Shown: piece by piece, positions 7,581-16,391 of the stretch
Position numbering within the stretch: position 1 is the first letter of the stretch
How the letters are laid out: each line of letters starts with the position of its first letter
Assembly: GCF_040605455.1 (NCBI RefSeq)
Contig: NZ_JBEXCV010000068.1
Coordinates: forward strand, 1-43,220
Source of the DNA: Embleya sp040605455
GTDB taxonomy: Bacteria; Actinomycetota; Actinomycetes; Streptomycetales; Streptomycetaceae
Reading direction: 5' to 3'
Length of the DNA stretch: 43,220 nucleotides
Translations under genes and position numbers: made by a program
The notes under the pieces: generated by a model
Told to the model about the DNA's origin: nothing
Seen by the model: the letters and a program-made list of their open reading frames with translations, nothing else
Database searches by the model: none

Positions 7581-9023
7581 ATGACCCGGCAAGACCCCGC
7601 CGCGGCACTCAACACCGGCACCCACGACATGCCCGTATCCCCCGCGCTCGACGCCTTCATGGCCTCCGCCTGGGCGCCCAGCCCGTTGCCCGACCTCGGC
7701 GCCGAGCCGGTCGCACCGTGGGCGGCGAAACGCCGCGAGCGACTGTCCGCGCGCTACCCCGGCGAGCGGTTGGTCGTCCCCGCCGGCACGCTCAAGGTGC
7801 GCAGCAACAGCGTCGACTACCGGTTCCGGCCGCACACCGCGTACACCTACCTGACCGGCGACCACACACCCGACGGCGTCCTGGTCCTGGAACCGGTCGG
7901 CGACGCGCACGAGGCCGTCCTGTACCTGCGTCCGCGTTCGCCGCGCGACACCGGCGAGTTCTACCGCGACCGGCGCCACGGCGAGTTCTGGACCGGGCGG
8001 CGGCCGACCCTGGACGAATCGACGACCCTGCTGGGCGTCGAATGCGCCCACCTGGACACCCTGCCCTCCCGGCTGACCGGCCCCGCCGTCCCCACCCGCC
8101 TGCTCCGCGGAGTCGACCCGGACGTGGACCGACTGGCCGCCCCCACCGACGCCGGACGCGGTGCCGAGTTCGCCGCGCACCTGTCCGAGATGCGCCTGGT
8201 CAAGGACCCGTGGGAGGTCGAGCAGCTGCAACTGGCGGTCGACCACACCGCGACCGGATTCGCCGACGTGGTGCGCGCCCTGCCCCAGGCCCTGCGGCAC
8301 CCGCGCGGCGAACGTTGGATCGAGGGCGTGTTCGACATGCGCGCCCGGATCGAGGGCAACGGCACCGGCTACGACACGATCGCCGCGGCCGGCGCACACG
8401 CCTGCGTGCTGCACTGGATCCGCAACGACGGCCCGCTGGACCCGACGCAACTGCTGTTGTTCGACGCCGGCGTCGAAATGGACAGCCTCTACACCGCCGA
8501 CATCACCCGCACCCTGCCGCTCTCGGGCCGATTCACCCCCGCACAGCGCGAGGCGTACGAACTGGTGTTGGCCGCGCAGCAGGCCGGCATCGACGCGCTG
8601 CGCCCCGGCGCGCGTTTCCGCGACTTCCACAACGCCGCGATGCGCGTGATCGCCGAGGGCCTGCACGCCTGGGGCGTCCTGCGGGTCACCCCCGAGGAGG
8701 CGCTGCGTCCGGACAGCGGCCTGTACCGGCGGTACACGCTCTGCAGCAGCGGCCACATGCTCGGCATGGACCTGCACGACTGCGCCAAGGCGCGGGCGGA
8801 GGCATACCTGGACGGCGTCCTGGAGCCCGGCCACGTGCTCACCGTCGAACCGGGCCTGTACCTTCAGCCCGACGACGAGACGCTGCCCCTGGAACTGCGC
8901 GGCATCGGCATCAGGGTGGAGGACGACCTGGTGATCACCGAGGACGGCGCCCGCCTCATGTCGGCGACCCTGCCCCGCACGCCGGACGCCATCGAAGAGT
9001 GGATGGGCACACTGGCCGGCTGA
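7581..9023 (+). CDS. Xaa-Pro aminopeptidase-type M24 metallopeptidase
   Basis: A 480-residue cytosolic aminopeptidase P family protein. The N-terminal creatinase-like domain includes PAGTLKVRSNSVDYRFRPHT and YLTGDHTPDG, as in PepP. The C-terminal pita-bread domain has all five dinuclear metal ligands: Asp295 (LLLFDAGVE), Asp307 (TADITRT), His392 (SSGHMLGM), Glu423 (TVEPGLY) and Glu447 (IRVEDD). It also has the family His399 in DLHD. The enzyme removes the N-terminal residue when proline is second. Its position at the end of an importer operon suggests it processes imported proline-containing peptides. The ATG is preceded by GGAAGGACAGGG. A very strong hairpin closes the operon. Confidence 0.92.
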   Translation: MTRQDPAAALNTGTHDMPVSPALDAFMASAWAPSPLPDLGAEPVAPWAAKRRERLSARYPGERLVVPAGTLKVRSNSVDYRFRPHTAYTYLTGDHTPDGVLVLEPVGDAHEAVLYLRPRSPRDTGEFYRDRRHGEFWTGRRPTLDESTTLLGVECAHLDTLPSRLTGPAVPTRLLRGVDPDVDRLAAPTDAGRGAEFAAHLSEMRLVKDPWEVEQLQLAVDHTATGFADVVRALPQALRHPRGERWIEGVFDMRARIEGNGTGYDTIAAAGAHACVLHWIRNDGPLDPTQLLLFDAGVEMDSLYTADITRTLPLSGRFTPAQREAYELVLAAQQAGIDALRPGARFRDFHNAAMRVIAEGLHAWGVLRVTPEEALRPDSGLYRRYTLCSSGHMLGMDLHDCAKARAEAYLDGVLEPGHVLTVEPGLYLQPDDETLPLELRGIGIRVEDDLVITEDGARLMSATLPRTPDAIEEWMGTLAG

Positions 9024-9036
9024 ACCCGAATCCCCG

Positions 9037-9075
9037 CGGCGCCGGGCCGCCCTGTGTAGGAGCGGCCCGGCGCCG
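9037..9075 (+). terminator. Strong terminator hairpin of the importer-peptidase operon
   Basis: A perfect 14-bp GC stem (9037-9050 and 9062-9075) with an 11-base loop begins 14 bases after the peptidase stop. No T-run follows, as is usual in actinomycetes. It also lies beyond the end of the truncated leftward methyltransferase, so it may stop transcription from both sides. Confidence 0.8.
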
Positions 9076-9138
9076 GCCTGGTACTCGGGCCCGAAGCGGG
9101 TCCGCCGACCACGACGCCCACCGCACCCCGCCGATCCC

Positions 9139-9390
9139 CTACACCCGCCGGCGGGCCTGGGCCAACATCGACAACGAAAGATCGATACCCACCACCAGCG
9201 ACGCGCGGCGCCACCGGGCCATCGCCGCACAGAACATCCCGGTGCCGGCGCCGACCTCCAGCACGGTCGGATGCGGCTGCGGCGCGAACGAACCGATCAA
9301 CTCGGCCCAGGCTCGGAGCGAGGCCTCCGGCATCTCGTTGCCCGCCTGGTAGACGCCGGCCAACCGCGCATCGTCATGGGCACGTTCCAT
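9139..9390 (-). pseudogene. Truncated SAM-dependent methyltransferase (N-terminal 83 residues)
   Basis: The ATG at 9390 has AAGGAT upstream. The product keeps the N-terminal helix and the SAM-binding motif I (VLEVGAGTGMFCAAMARW) and post-I region (VVGIDLSLSMLAQARRR). It then stops at a TAG where the Rossmann fold should continue. Class I enzymes of this type usually have 200-280 residues. No methyltransferase-like sequence follows in any frame before the operon terminator at 9037-9075, so a deletion fits better than a single stop mutation. It follows the NTF2-like gene by 84 bases in the same direction and was probably co-transcribed with it. A functional 83-residue product is unlikely because half the SAM pocket is missing. 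Confidence 0.75.
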
Positions 9391-9474
9391 CGGTCGATCC
9401 TTGTCCCCGCGCGCGACCGGAGAGCAACGGAGTCGTCCTGTCGATCGGCCGGCTGTGCGGTGGTGCGGTGGGCG

Positions 9475-9894
9475 TTATGCGGCGTCCGGGTCGGTGCCGC
9501 TGAGGTCGGGGAAGGAGTGGTGCTCGTGTGCAACGATCCAGCGGTCGGCCTCCTTGCGCAGGCCCAGCGTCAGCCGCAGCCGGAGGCCGGGTCGGGTGTC
9601 GAGTTCCTGTGGAGTGCCGCAGCGCAGGAGGGCGTGGGCGAACGCGACGTCCGCGCCTGCGGTGACCCGGAGTTCCTCGATGTCGAAGGACGCGCCCTGA
9701 GCCTGCCACTGGAAGAACGGAGGCCAGACCTCCCGGTAGGCCGCCATGCCCCGCACGCCTTCATAGGGCGGCGGCACGTCGAACATCACGATGTCCTCGG
9801 CGTGATCGGCCACGACCGTGTCGAGGTTGCCGCGGTGCACCGCCTGCGCCCACCGCTCGACCAGAGTGCGGATCTGCTCGGTGTCGTCGGACAT
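9475..9894 (-). CDS. NTF2-like / SnoaL-like protein (DUF4440 or SgcJ type)
   Basis: A 139-residue single-domain protein. It starts with the usual helix (IRTLVERWAQAVHRGNLDTV), then ADHAEDIVMFDVPPPYEGV, then an alternating strand region ending in WIVAHEHHSFP. This matches the NTF2-like superfamily group that includes SnoaL, SgcJ/EcaC and YybH proteins. Members act as small ligand-binding proteins or isomerases, often in secondary metabolism, but the fold alone does not give a reaction. The ATG at 9894 has GGAAGGA upstream. It heads a two-gene unit with the truncated methyltransferase and is divergent from the P450 remnant. Together these look like leftovers of a small biosynthetic cluster. Confidence 0.8.
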   Translation of the reverse strand: MSDDTEQIRTLVERWAQAVHRGNLDTVVADHAEDIVMFDVPPPYEGVRGMAAYREVWPPFFQWQAQGASFDIEELRVTAGADVAFAHALLRCGTPQELDTRPGLRLRLTLGLRKEADRWIVAHEHHSFPDLSGTDPDAA

Positions 9895-10263
9895 GACGCA
9901 ATCCCGGTCCTTCCACTGTCGGCGTCACGCACGCACCCGCACGCCGGTGGGCAGGTCTGTGCGTGGGTTCGAACATATCGGCCGAACCGAGATGGGACGT
10001 GGACGCCGCGCAAGCTTGACTGCCTCGGATCGGCACCTGTCGGTGACGGACGGCCGACGGATGGGCGAGCTGATCGGCGCGGCCCCGGAGGACCCCAACA
10101 GCGCCTCGCGGTGCAACCGGCCTGCCGACCCACTTGATGTTGCGGGCGCCTCGGCCCCGGTCGTCGGCGCCCTTCGCCGGGCCCGCGCCGCTCGCCGCCC
10201 CATCCTCGCCACCATGACCTTCAAGGGCCGGATTCCCCTCCGCAGCCGCGATGAGGCGGTGTT
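9895..10263. other. Intergenic region, no convincing gene
   Basis: About 370 bases between the NTF2-like gene and the P450 remnant. It should hold the promoter of the leftward gene. No P450 N-terminal motifs (proline-rich hinge, C-helix WxxxR) were found in any frame, so the missing N-terminal third of the P450 appears deleted rather than frameshifted. Confidence 0.5.
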
Positions 10264-11145
10264 GTGGAGCTGCACCGCGATCGCGCTCCCGGGCGCCGGC
10301 CCGAGACCGGCCCCGCGCTGGTCTACGAGTGCACGGCCGACCTGCTGCTGCACCCCGCCGCGGCGCCGGAACTGCGGCGCCTGCTCGCCCGGTCCGTGGG
10401 CGCCGGCCTGCTGATCCGTTCGCCCCTGATACGGGAGCGGGCATGAGCGGAGATCCTGCGATCCAGGCTCTTCGTCGCGCTGATCCGGCACATCGGCCGA
10501 CGTCGTGCGCACGGCGGCGCCCCCGGCGGACCGCGCGACCTGCTCGACGCAGTCCTCGATGCCTGCCCCAGGGAGACGACCGACGAGGTCGTGGCCGAGC
10601 TGTACGTGCTGTTGTTCCGGTCGATCGTGGGGAACATCGGCTACGCCGTGGCCTGGACCGTACTGCCGGCCGGTCTGCATCACGCGCCGCAAGCGGCGTG
10701 GCCGTGGCCCACGGACTGGATCGTGCGGGAGGCCGCACGGCATCGTCCGTTCGTCTGGATGGTCGGCCGCCCCGTCCCGCACCCGGTCGAATTCGGCGGT
10801 GTGGCATTGCGTCCCGGCGCGATCCTGTCGGTCAGTCCCTGCCTCCTGCATCACGACGAACGGCACTGGAACAGGCCCGACGTGTTCGACCCCGAACGCT
10901 GGGCCCACCCGGACACACGCGGCCCCTATCTGCCCTTCAGCGCGGGCCCGTTCATCTGCGCCGGCGCGGCCGTCGCGCAGACCATGACCGCCGACGCCGT
11001 GGCCGCCCTGGCCGGTGACGCCCGGCTGAGCGTCCTGGGCGGGCGCACCCGTCCGGTCGTGACCAACGCTGCCGCCCCACGTGCGTTCACCCTGAACCGC
11101 ACCACCGAGCCCGTCACCCGATCGCACGCACCCGAAGGGAGGTGA
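10264..11145 (+). pseudogene. Cytochrome P450, N-terminally deleted and interrupted by a stop
   Basis: One frame carries the C-terminal two thirds of a P450. An I-helix-like segment is VLLFRSIVGNIGYAVAWTVL, the K-helix ExxR is EAAR, the meander is DVFDPERW, and the heme loop FSAGPFICAG matches FxxGxxxCxG with the Cys ligand. The frame is broken by TGA at 10444-10446. The upstream piece (from a GTG at 10264) continues in the same frame, and another stop lies at 10252-10254. The region before the E-helix is missing. A product starting after the stop would have all heme-side motifs but no substrate-binding B-F helices, so activity is unlikely unless the stop is a sequencing error. The final stop lies inside the ribosome site of the next small ORF. 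Confidence 0.75.
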
Positions 11146-11150
11146 AAACC

Positions 11151-11222
11151 ATGATGGCAATCATCCGGCGCGTCCTCACGAACACGCCGCCGCTGATCTG
11201 GAACCCGAAGGAACATTGGTGA
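11151..11222 (+). CDS. Unlisted 23-codon ORF directly after the P450; candidate peptide gene
   Basis: An ATG at 11151 (or 11154, since the start codon is doubled) is preceded by GGGAGGTGA at ideal spacing. This is one of the best ribosome sites in the window. The product begins MMAIIRRVL, continues through TNTPPLIW, and ends NPKEHW before TGA. It has a basic, hydrophobic N-terminal half and a C-terminal half rich in Pro, Trp, His and Asn. The P450 stop sits inside its ribosome site, 5 bases before the ATG, suggesting translational coupling. A strong terminator follows 16 bases after its stop. P450 genes next to very short ORFs are known from P450-tailored ribosomal peptides, but this peptide is not recognised. 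It could also be a leader or the start of a deleted gene. Confidence 0.45.
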   Translation: MMAIIRRVLTNTPPLIWNPKEHW

Positions 11223-11235
11223 TCCGACCGCGAAC

Positions 11236-11281
11236 CGGACGGCCCGCACGGCCGAAGGAATCACGCCGTGCGGGCCGTTCG
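11236..11281 (+). terminator. Terminator after the P450/small-ORF unit
   Basis: A perfect 14-bp stem (11239-11252 and 11265-11278, ACGGCCCGCACGGC paired to its complement) with a 12-base loop. A few wobble pairs extend it outward. Its place just after the 23-codon ORF marks that ORF as the 3' end of a transcription unit. Confidence 0.8.
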
Positions 11282-11584
11282 CCGCTCCCGTGCGCCGGCG
11301 TCGCGGTGTCGCGCGCCCCTCGCACCCCTGCTCCGGCTCGGCGGGAGGACAAGGGTTTTCCCCGATTCGCGCTCCGGGGTCGGATGATTACCCTTTGGTA
11401 GCGGTCCTTTCGTCTTCCCATGCCGATCATGTCCCCCGTACCGAATCGTCTTGGGCGTGCGCGAGCGCACGTCCGGCACACCCGTTCGCTCGATGGGCGG
11501 CTGTCCCTCACCACCACGCGCGGCCCGTTCGGCATGTCGTCGGCCTCCACCGGCGGTGTCCGTCGACACACGACGCAATCCCTC
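11282..11584. other. Non-coding upstream region of the M14 carboxypeptidase gene
   Basis: About 300 bases with no supported gene. The frame of the carboxypeptidase is open here, but the translation is arginine/serine-rich shadow without homology or a ribosome site. The region must contain the promoter of the secreted peptidase. No clear -35/-10 pair was identified. Confidence 0.5.
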
Positions 11585-11620
11585 CGGCATCGGAGAACTC
11601 CGATGCCGCCACGAGGAGGT
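11585..11620 (+). promoter_or_regulatory. 5' UTR hairpin abutting the ribosome site of the M14 gene
   Basis: CGGCATCGGA (11585-11594) pairs perfectly with TCCGATGCCG (11599-11608) around a GAAC loop. The ribosome site GAGGAGG follows within 5 bases, and the GTG start is at 11627. A stable 10-bp stem so close to the ribosome site may stabilise the message or affect initiation. It overlaps no known riboswitch pattern. Confidence 0.5.
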
Positions 11621-11626
11621 ACACGT

Positions 11627-13279
11627 GTGAAACGTAAACGCCTGTCCGTCCTGACGGCCGCCTTCACCGTCGCTCTCGCGATGGTCGCGGTCAACCCCGA
11701 CTCCGCCGTCGGGGAGAAGGCACCGTCGTCCGCCGATGCCACGACCTCGGCCGAATACAGCGTCGTCGGCGTGCGAACCACCCAACAGCGCAGCGCCATC
11801 GCAGCGACGGGCGCCGCCGTCGACGGCGTCGAGGACGGCCGCCTGCTGGTCACCGCGACTCCGGAGGAGGTCCGGCGGATCAGGGCGCTCGGCTTCACCG
11901 TGAACGCGGAGGCTCCGCCCACCGCCCCCGGGAGCCTGATCAACCGGGACTTCCCGCCCTCGGATTCCGGTTACCACAACTACGCGGAGATGGTCACCGA
12001 GATCGACAAGGCCGTCGCCAACCACCCGACGCTGATCAGCAAGCAGGTGATCGGGCGCTCCTACGAGGGCCGCGACCTGTACGTGCTGAAGATCTCGGAC
12101 AACGTGACGGTCGACGAGGACGAACCGGAAGTGTTGTTCACCCACCACCAACACGCCCGAGAGCACCTGACCGTCGAGATGGCGCTCTATCTCGTCAAGT
12201 TGCTCGGCGACGGCTACACCACCGACCCTCGGATCAAGGCGCTGGTCGACAGTCGCGAGATCTGGATCATGCCCGACGTCAACCCGGACGGAGGCGAGTT
12301 CGACATCGCCACCGGTTCGTACCGCAGTTGGCGCAAGAACCGGCAGCCCAACTCCGGTTCGAGCAACGTCGGTACCGACCTGAACCGCAACTGGTCCTAC
12401 AAGTGGGGCTGTTGCGGCGGTTCCTCGGGCAGCACCGGCAGCGAGACGTACCGCGGCCCCCGGGCCGAATCCGCGCCCGAGGTCAAGGCCGTGACGGACT
12501 GGGTGCACGGCCGCGTCGTCGGCGGAAAGCAGCAGTTGACGGCCGCGATCGACTTCCACACCTACAGCGAACTGGTGTTGTGGCCGTTCGGCTGGACCTA
12601 CAACGACGTCGTGCCCGGGATGACCGCCGACGAGTACAACACGTTCGCCACGATCGGCCGGGCCATGGCGGCGACCAACGGTTACACCCCCGAGCAGTCG
12701 TCCGATCTCTACATCACCGACGGCTCGATCGATGACTGGCTGTGGGGCGATCAGCGCGTCTACGCCTATACGTTCGAGATGTACCCCGCGTCGGGCAACG
12801 GCGGTTTCTATCCGCCCGACGAGGTCATCGACCGCGAAACGTCCCGGAACAAGGCCGCCGTCCTGCACCTGCTCGACTACGCGGACTGTCCCCCGCGTGC
12901 CATCGGCAAGACCTGTGGCGCGGATCCGGGCGGCAAAACGTTCGAGAACACCAACGATGTGGCCGTCCCCGACAACGGCGCCGCCGTCTTCAGCGACATC
13001 GCCGTCACTGGTGTACCGGGCAACGCGCCCGCCGGCCTCAAGGTCGGCGTCGACATCAAGCACACCTGGCGCGGCGATTTGACCATCGACCTCGTCGCAC
13101 CGGACAACTCCGTCTACCGACTCAAGAACGCCGTCGGCAACGACTCCGCGGACAACGTCATCACCACCTACACCGTCGACGTCTCCGGTGAAGTCGCCAA
13201 CGGCACCTGGCGGTTGAAGGTGCAGGACGTCGCCGCCTCCGACACCGGCAAGATCGACTCCTGGAAGGTCACCTTCTGA
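11627..13279 (+). CDS. Secreted M14 zinc carboxypeptidase with C-terminal P-domain
   Basis: A 550-residue secreted enzyme from the GTG at 11627. This start is chosen because GAGGAGG lies 7 bases upstream and it gives a clean signal peptide (KRKRLSVLTAAFTVALAMVA). A propeptide-like stretch follows (residues 30-110), then the carboxypeptidase domain. Zinc ligands are His176 and Glu179 (HAREH) and His311 (DFHTYSE). The catalytic Glu is Glu384 (YTFEMYP). Substrate-side motifs SWRKNR and GTDLNRNW are present. Residues about 440-550 form a proprotein-convertase P-like beta-sandwich (FENTNDVAVPDNG, HTWRGDLTIDLVAPDNS, GTWRLKVQDVAASDTG), which is common in secreted peptidases for stability or binding. 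It would release C-terminal residues from extracellular peptides. Confidence 0.93.
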   Translation: MKRKRLSVLTAAFTVALAMVAVNPDSAVGEKAPSSADATTSAEYSVVGVRTTQQRSAIAATGAAVDGVEDGRLLVTATPEEVRRIRALGFTVNAEAPPTAPGSLINRDFPPSDSGYHNYAEMVTEIDKAVANHPTLISKQVIGRSYEGRDLYVLKISDNVTVDEDEPEVLFTHHQHAREHLTVEMALYLVKLLGDGYTTDPRIKALVDSREIWIMPDVNPDGGEFDIATGSYRSWRKNRQPNSGSSNVGTDLNRNWSYKWGCCGGSSGSTGSETYRGPRAESAPEVKAVTDWVHGRVVGGKQQLTAAIDFHTYSELVLWPFGWTYNDVVPGMTADEYNTFATIGRAMAATNGYTPEQSSDLYITDGSIDDWLWGDQRVYAYTFEMYPASGNGGFYPPDEVIDRETSRNKAAVLHLLDYADCPPRAIGKTCGADPGGKTFENTNDVAVPDNGAAVFSDIAVTGVPGNAPAGLKVGVDIKHTWRGDLTIDLVAPDNSVYRLKNAVGNDSADNVITTYTVDVSGEVANGTWRLKVQDVAASDTGKIDSWKVTF

Positions 13280-13299
13280 GCGGGTGTCTCGTGGACCTC

Positions 13300-13340
13300 G
13301 ACTCGGCCCGGCCCGGCTTCGCATCGGGTCGGGCCGAGTC
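13300..13340 (+). terminator. Terminator after the M14 gene
   Basis: A 16-bp stem (13300-13315 and 13325-13340) with one G-U pair and a 9-base loop starts 20 bases after the stop codon. It separates the peptidase from the LAL regulator, which therefore probably has its own promoter in 13341-13499. Confidence 0.8.
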
Positions 13341-13499
13341 GCTCGTGTGCGGCAAGTCAGCGACCGGGCCGACGCGTTCGGCGAGGGCGACACGAGGAAC
13401 ATGGGGCCACTCGGGTGACACCCATCCACGGGGTTGATACCCGACATACCCGATGGCTAGGGTTCAGTCGGGAATTCCCCCATCCGCCGGGAGCAGACG

Positions 13500-16391
13500 A
13501 TGGCCGACCAGGTCGCCGGCTCCGCCGAAACCCTCGACCCGCCGTCGACACCCCTGGTGGGTCGGGCGGCGCTGCTCGCCTCCGTCGAGTCACGGATCGC
13601 GGCCGGTGGCAGCGTGGTGCTGACCGGATCGAGCGGAATCGGCAAGACCACCGTGATGGGCGCTCTCTGCGGGTCCGCCACGGCTCGCGGCGAGAACGTC
13701 CTGCGCACGAGCGGCACCGAGATCGGTCGACGGGTCCCCTATTCCGGGCTGGCCGCCCTGCTGCAACGTATTCCGCCCGAACTGCCGGCCACGCTGGCGC
13801 CGGCACAGCGCTCCGTCGTCCGCGACCTGCTCGCGGGCGGGCACACCCGGATGTGTATCGAGGCGTTCGCCCCGGGCCGCCCGCCGTGGGGAGGTCACCT
13901 GCCCGGAGCGCGCTTCCACGACCTGTGCGGGCGGGCCTGGCAAGAGCTGCTCGAACGTTGTTCCGCGCTCTTCCCGACCCTGGTGGTGGTCGACGACGCG
14001 CACTGGCTCGATGCCGCCTCGGCCGACGTGCTGGCGCACGCGCTGCACCATCTGGCCGGCCCCGACGTCCGGGCGTTGGTCGCCGGCGGGTGGGCCGAGC
14101 GGGGTACGGCCGAGCATGGCGAGGACCTGCCCTGGCTGACCGCGCCGATCGCCGTCGAGGTCGCCGTGCCGCCGCTGCCGCCGGAAGACCTGGTCGAACT
14201 CTTCGACCGGCACGGTGTACCCGCTCGCGTCGCGAACAAGCTGCACGCGGACTCCGGCGGCAATCCGTACCTGGCCCTGGCCCTGGCGGGCGAACCGTCG
14301 GATCGGGCCACGCGCCACGGCCGGCCGGCGCCGCTGCCGCAGCGGGTGCGCGCGCTGATCGGCGAGCGCGTGGGCCGCCTGTCCCCGCAGGCCCGCGAGA
14401 CGTTGCTCGTCGCGGCGCTGACCACCCGCCCGACCATTGAACTGCTGTTGCGCGCGGGGCGCGCGGACGCCGAGTACGACATCCGGCTCGCCGCCGCCAC
14501 CGGGCTCGTGGTCGGCGAGGGCAGGCAGATCCGATTCACGCCGCCGGCCGTGGCCGGCGTGCTCGCCGAATCCGCGCGCGCCGACCATCGCACGAGGCTG
14601 CATCTGGCCCTGGCCGCGGTGGTGACCGACGCCGCCGCACGCATCCGTCATCGGGCACTCGTCTGCGCCGACCCGAACGCGGAACTCGCCGGGGAACTGG
14701 CGACCGCCGCCGAGGAGGCCCGCCGACGCGGCTCCCGCCGGCTTGCGGCCGAGCTGTATCTGTTGGCCGCGGAGCGCACCCCTGCAAAGTTCGACGGCCG
14801 GCGACTGGATCGGCTGGTCGCCGCGGCGGAGGTTGGTGCGACCGCCGGGCTGTCGGAGGCCGTGCACCGGGCGGCGGACGCGGTGCTGGCCGCCGACGCG
14901 CTGCCCGCGCAGCGGGTGCGGGTGCGCATGGCGTTGATCGACCTCGCCGGCCAAGGGCTCTCGGACATGGACGAGTTGTTCGCCGCGGCCCTGCTCGACG
15001 CGGGCGAGGACCCCGCCCTGACCGGACCGTTGCGACTGCGGCGCTCATGGGCGGCGATGGTCGCGGGCAACCACGAACGCAGCGCCCACCACGCCGAGTC
15101 GGCGATCGGGTTGGCCCGAACGGCCGGTGACCGGGCCACCGAGTCGATGGCGCTGGCCGTGACGGCGATGACCGCGCGAGTCACCGGACGCCCCGATCAC
15201 CGGCTCCACATGCACCGGGCGCTGGCGCTGCCGGAACCCGAACTCGACGGCCGGTTGCACATGACACCGCGCTTCGTGGCCGCGCGATTCGCGGTCTTCG
15301 ACGACCGACTCGACGACGCCCGGCACGATCTGCTCGCGATGCTCGCCCGGACCGAGGGCGGCACCGGCGAGGAGATCGTCGCGGTACTGCGTTCGCTGTC
15401 CGAGGTGTCCGCCCGGCTGGGCCGGTGCGCGGACGCACTGCACTTCGCGGACCGGGCGATGCGGATCGCCGAGGATTCCGGCCTGAGCCCGGGCCCGGGT
15501 TGGTACAACGGCGCGATCGCCGAACTCGCCGGCGGCAGCGTGGCGCGGGCCGCGGCGTACGCGGAACGCGGTGTGCGTGCCTCGGAGCAGGAGGGCGACT
15601 CGATCTTCCTGGAGCGCCATCTGCACGCACTGGGGCAGGCGCGGTTGCGCGCGGGGGACGTCTGCGGAGCCATCGAGGCGTTGCGGCTGATCGCCGACCC
15701 GGCGCGGGGCCGGTGGGTGGCCCCGCCGTCGGTGTTGCGCCGGCACGGGGACCTGGCCTGCGCGTTGGCCCTCGGCGGCCGACTCGACGATTCGGAGCAG
15801 GTGATCCGGTCGGCCCGAAAGGCGCTGGATCCCGCCGACCGCGGCCGGGGCACCAGCGCACAACTCGACCGGGCGGAGGCGGTCCTGTGCGCCGCTCGGG
15901 GCGACGTCGGCCGCGCTGTGGAGTTGCTCGATCACGCCACGCGGGTCTTCGAGGCGCTGCGTCAGCCGCTGGAATCGGGCCACTGTCTGTTGGTGCTCGG
16001 TCGCATCGAGCGCAGCCGCCGCCGGCACGCGGCCGCACGTTCGGCGGGGGCGCAGGCGCTGGCGGTGTTCACCCGGTGCGGCGCGCGGCCGTGGATGGAG
16101 CAGGCCGGTCGTACGCTCGCCCGGCAGCCCGCGTCGGGTGGTCCGCCGGTAGGCCGGCCGCGATCCGATGCCGCTCGGGCGTTCGCCACGCTGACCGCGA
16201 CCGAGGAACAGGTGGCGCGGCTGGTCGCGGAGGGGGCGAGCAATCGGGAGGCGGCGGCGGCCCTGTTCCTCAGCGTCAAGACGGTCGAGGCGTCGCTGAC
16301 CCGGATCTACCGCAAGTTCGCCGTGCGTTCGCGGACCCAACTCGGCTCACACCTGCACGACGCGTTGGGCCTGCCGGAACGTCCCCGCTGA
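13500..16391 (+). CDS. LAL-type LuxR-family regulator with STAND-like ATPase domain
   Basis: A 963-residue large ATP-binding regulator of the MalT/PikD type. The N-terminal ATPase has Walker A GSSGIGKT (43-50) and Walker B LVVVDDAHWLD (161-171), followed by a sensor region and a long alpha-helical repeat area. The C-terminal LuxR helix-turn-helix is LTATEEQVARLVAEGASNRE, then LFLSVKTVEASLTRIYRKF and the SRTQL turn. Such proteins switch on nearby genes when a ligand or protein is sensed by the helical repeats. The ATG follows GGGAG. The nearest downstream gene in the same direction is the alpha/beta hydrolase that opens the CHAT cluster, 137 bases away, making that cluster a candidate target. 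The secreted peptidase just upstream is an alternative. Confidence 0.92.
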   Translation: MADQVAGSAETLDPPSTPLVGRAALLASVESRIAAGGSVVLTGSSGIGKTTVMGALCGSATARGENVLRTSGTEIGRRVPYSGLAALLQRIPPELPATLAPAQRSVVRDLLAGGHTRMCIEAFAPGRPPWGGHLPGARFHDLCGRAWQELLERCSALFPTLVVVDDAHWLDAASADVLAHALHHLAGPDVRALVAGGWAERGTAEHGEDLPWLTAPIAVEVAVPPLPPEDLVELFDRHGVPARVANKLHADSGGNPYLALALAGEPSDRATRHGRPAPLPQRVRALIGERVGRLSPQARETLLVAALTTRPTIELLLRAGRADAEYDIRLAAATGLVVGEGRQIRFTPPAVAGVLAESARADHRTRLHLALAAVVTDAAARIRHRALVCADPNAELAGELATAAEEARRRGSRRLAAELYLLAAERTPAKFDGRRLDRLVAAAEVGATAGLSEAVHRAADAVLAADALPAQRVRVRMALIDLAGQGLSDMDELFAAALLDAGEDPALTGPLRLRRSWAAMVAGNHERSAHHAESAIGLARTAGDRATESMALAVTAMTARVTGRPDHRLHMHRALALPEPELDGRLHMTPRFVAARFAVFDDRLDDARHDLLAMLARTEGGTGEEIVAVLRSLSEVSARLGRCADALHFADRAMRIAEDSGLSPGPGWYNGAIAELAGGSVARAAAYAERGVRASEQEGDSIFLERHLHALGQARLRAGDVCGAIEALRLIADPARGRWVAPPSVLRRHGDLACALALGGRLDDSEQVIRSARKALDPADRGRGTSAQLDRAEAVLCAARGDVGRAVELLDHATRVFEALRQPLESGHCLLVLGRIERSRRRHAAARSAGAQALAVFTRCGARPWMEQAGRTLARQPASGGPPVGRPRSDAARAFATLTATEEQVARLVAEGASNREAAAALFLSVKTVEASLTRIYRKFAVRSRTQLGSHLHDALGLPERPR

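Noticed and set aside
7398..9230. 610-codon leftward frame antisense to the M24 peptidase
   Set aside because: Low-complexity Ala/Gly/Arg composition, no ribosome site and no recognisable domain; the plus strand has all five metal ligands.
9925..11160. Leftward frames antisense to the P450 remnant
   Set aside because: No family pattern, while the plus strand carries ExxR and the heme-Cys loop.
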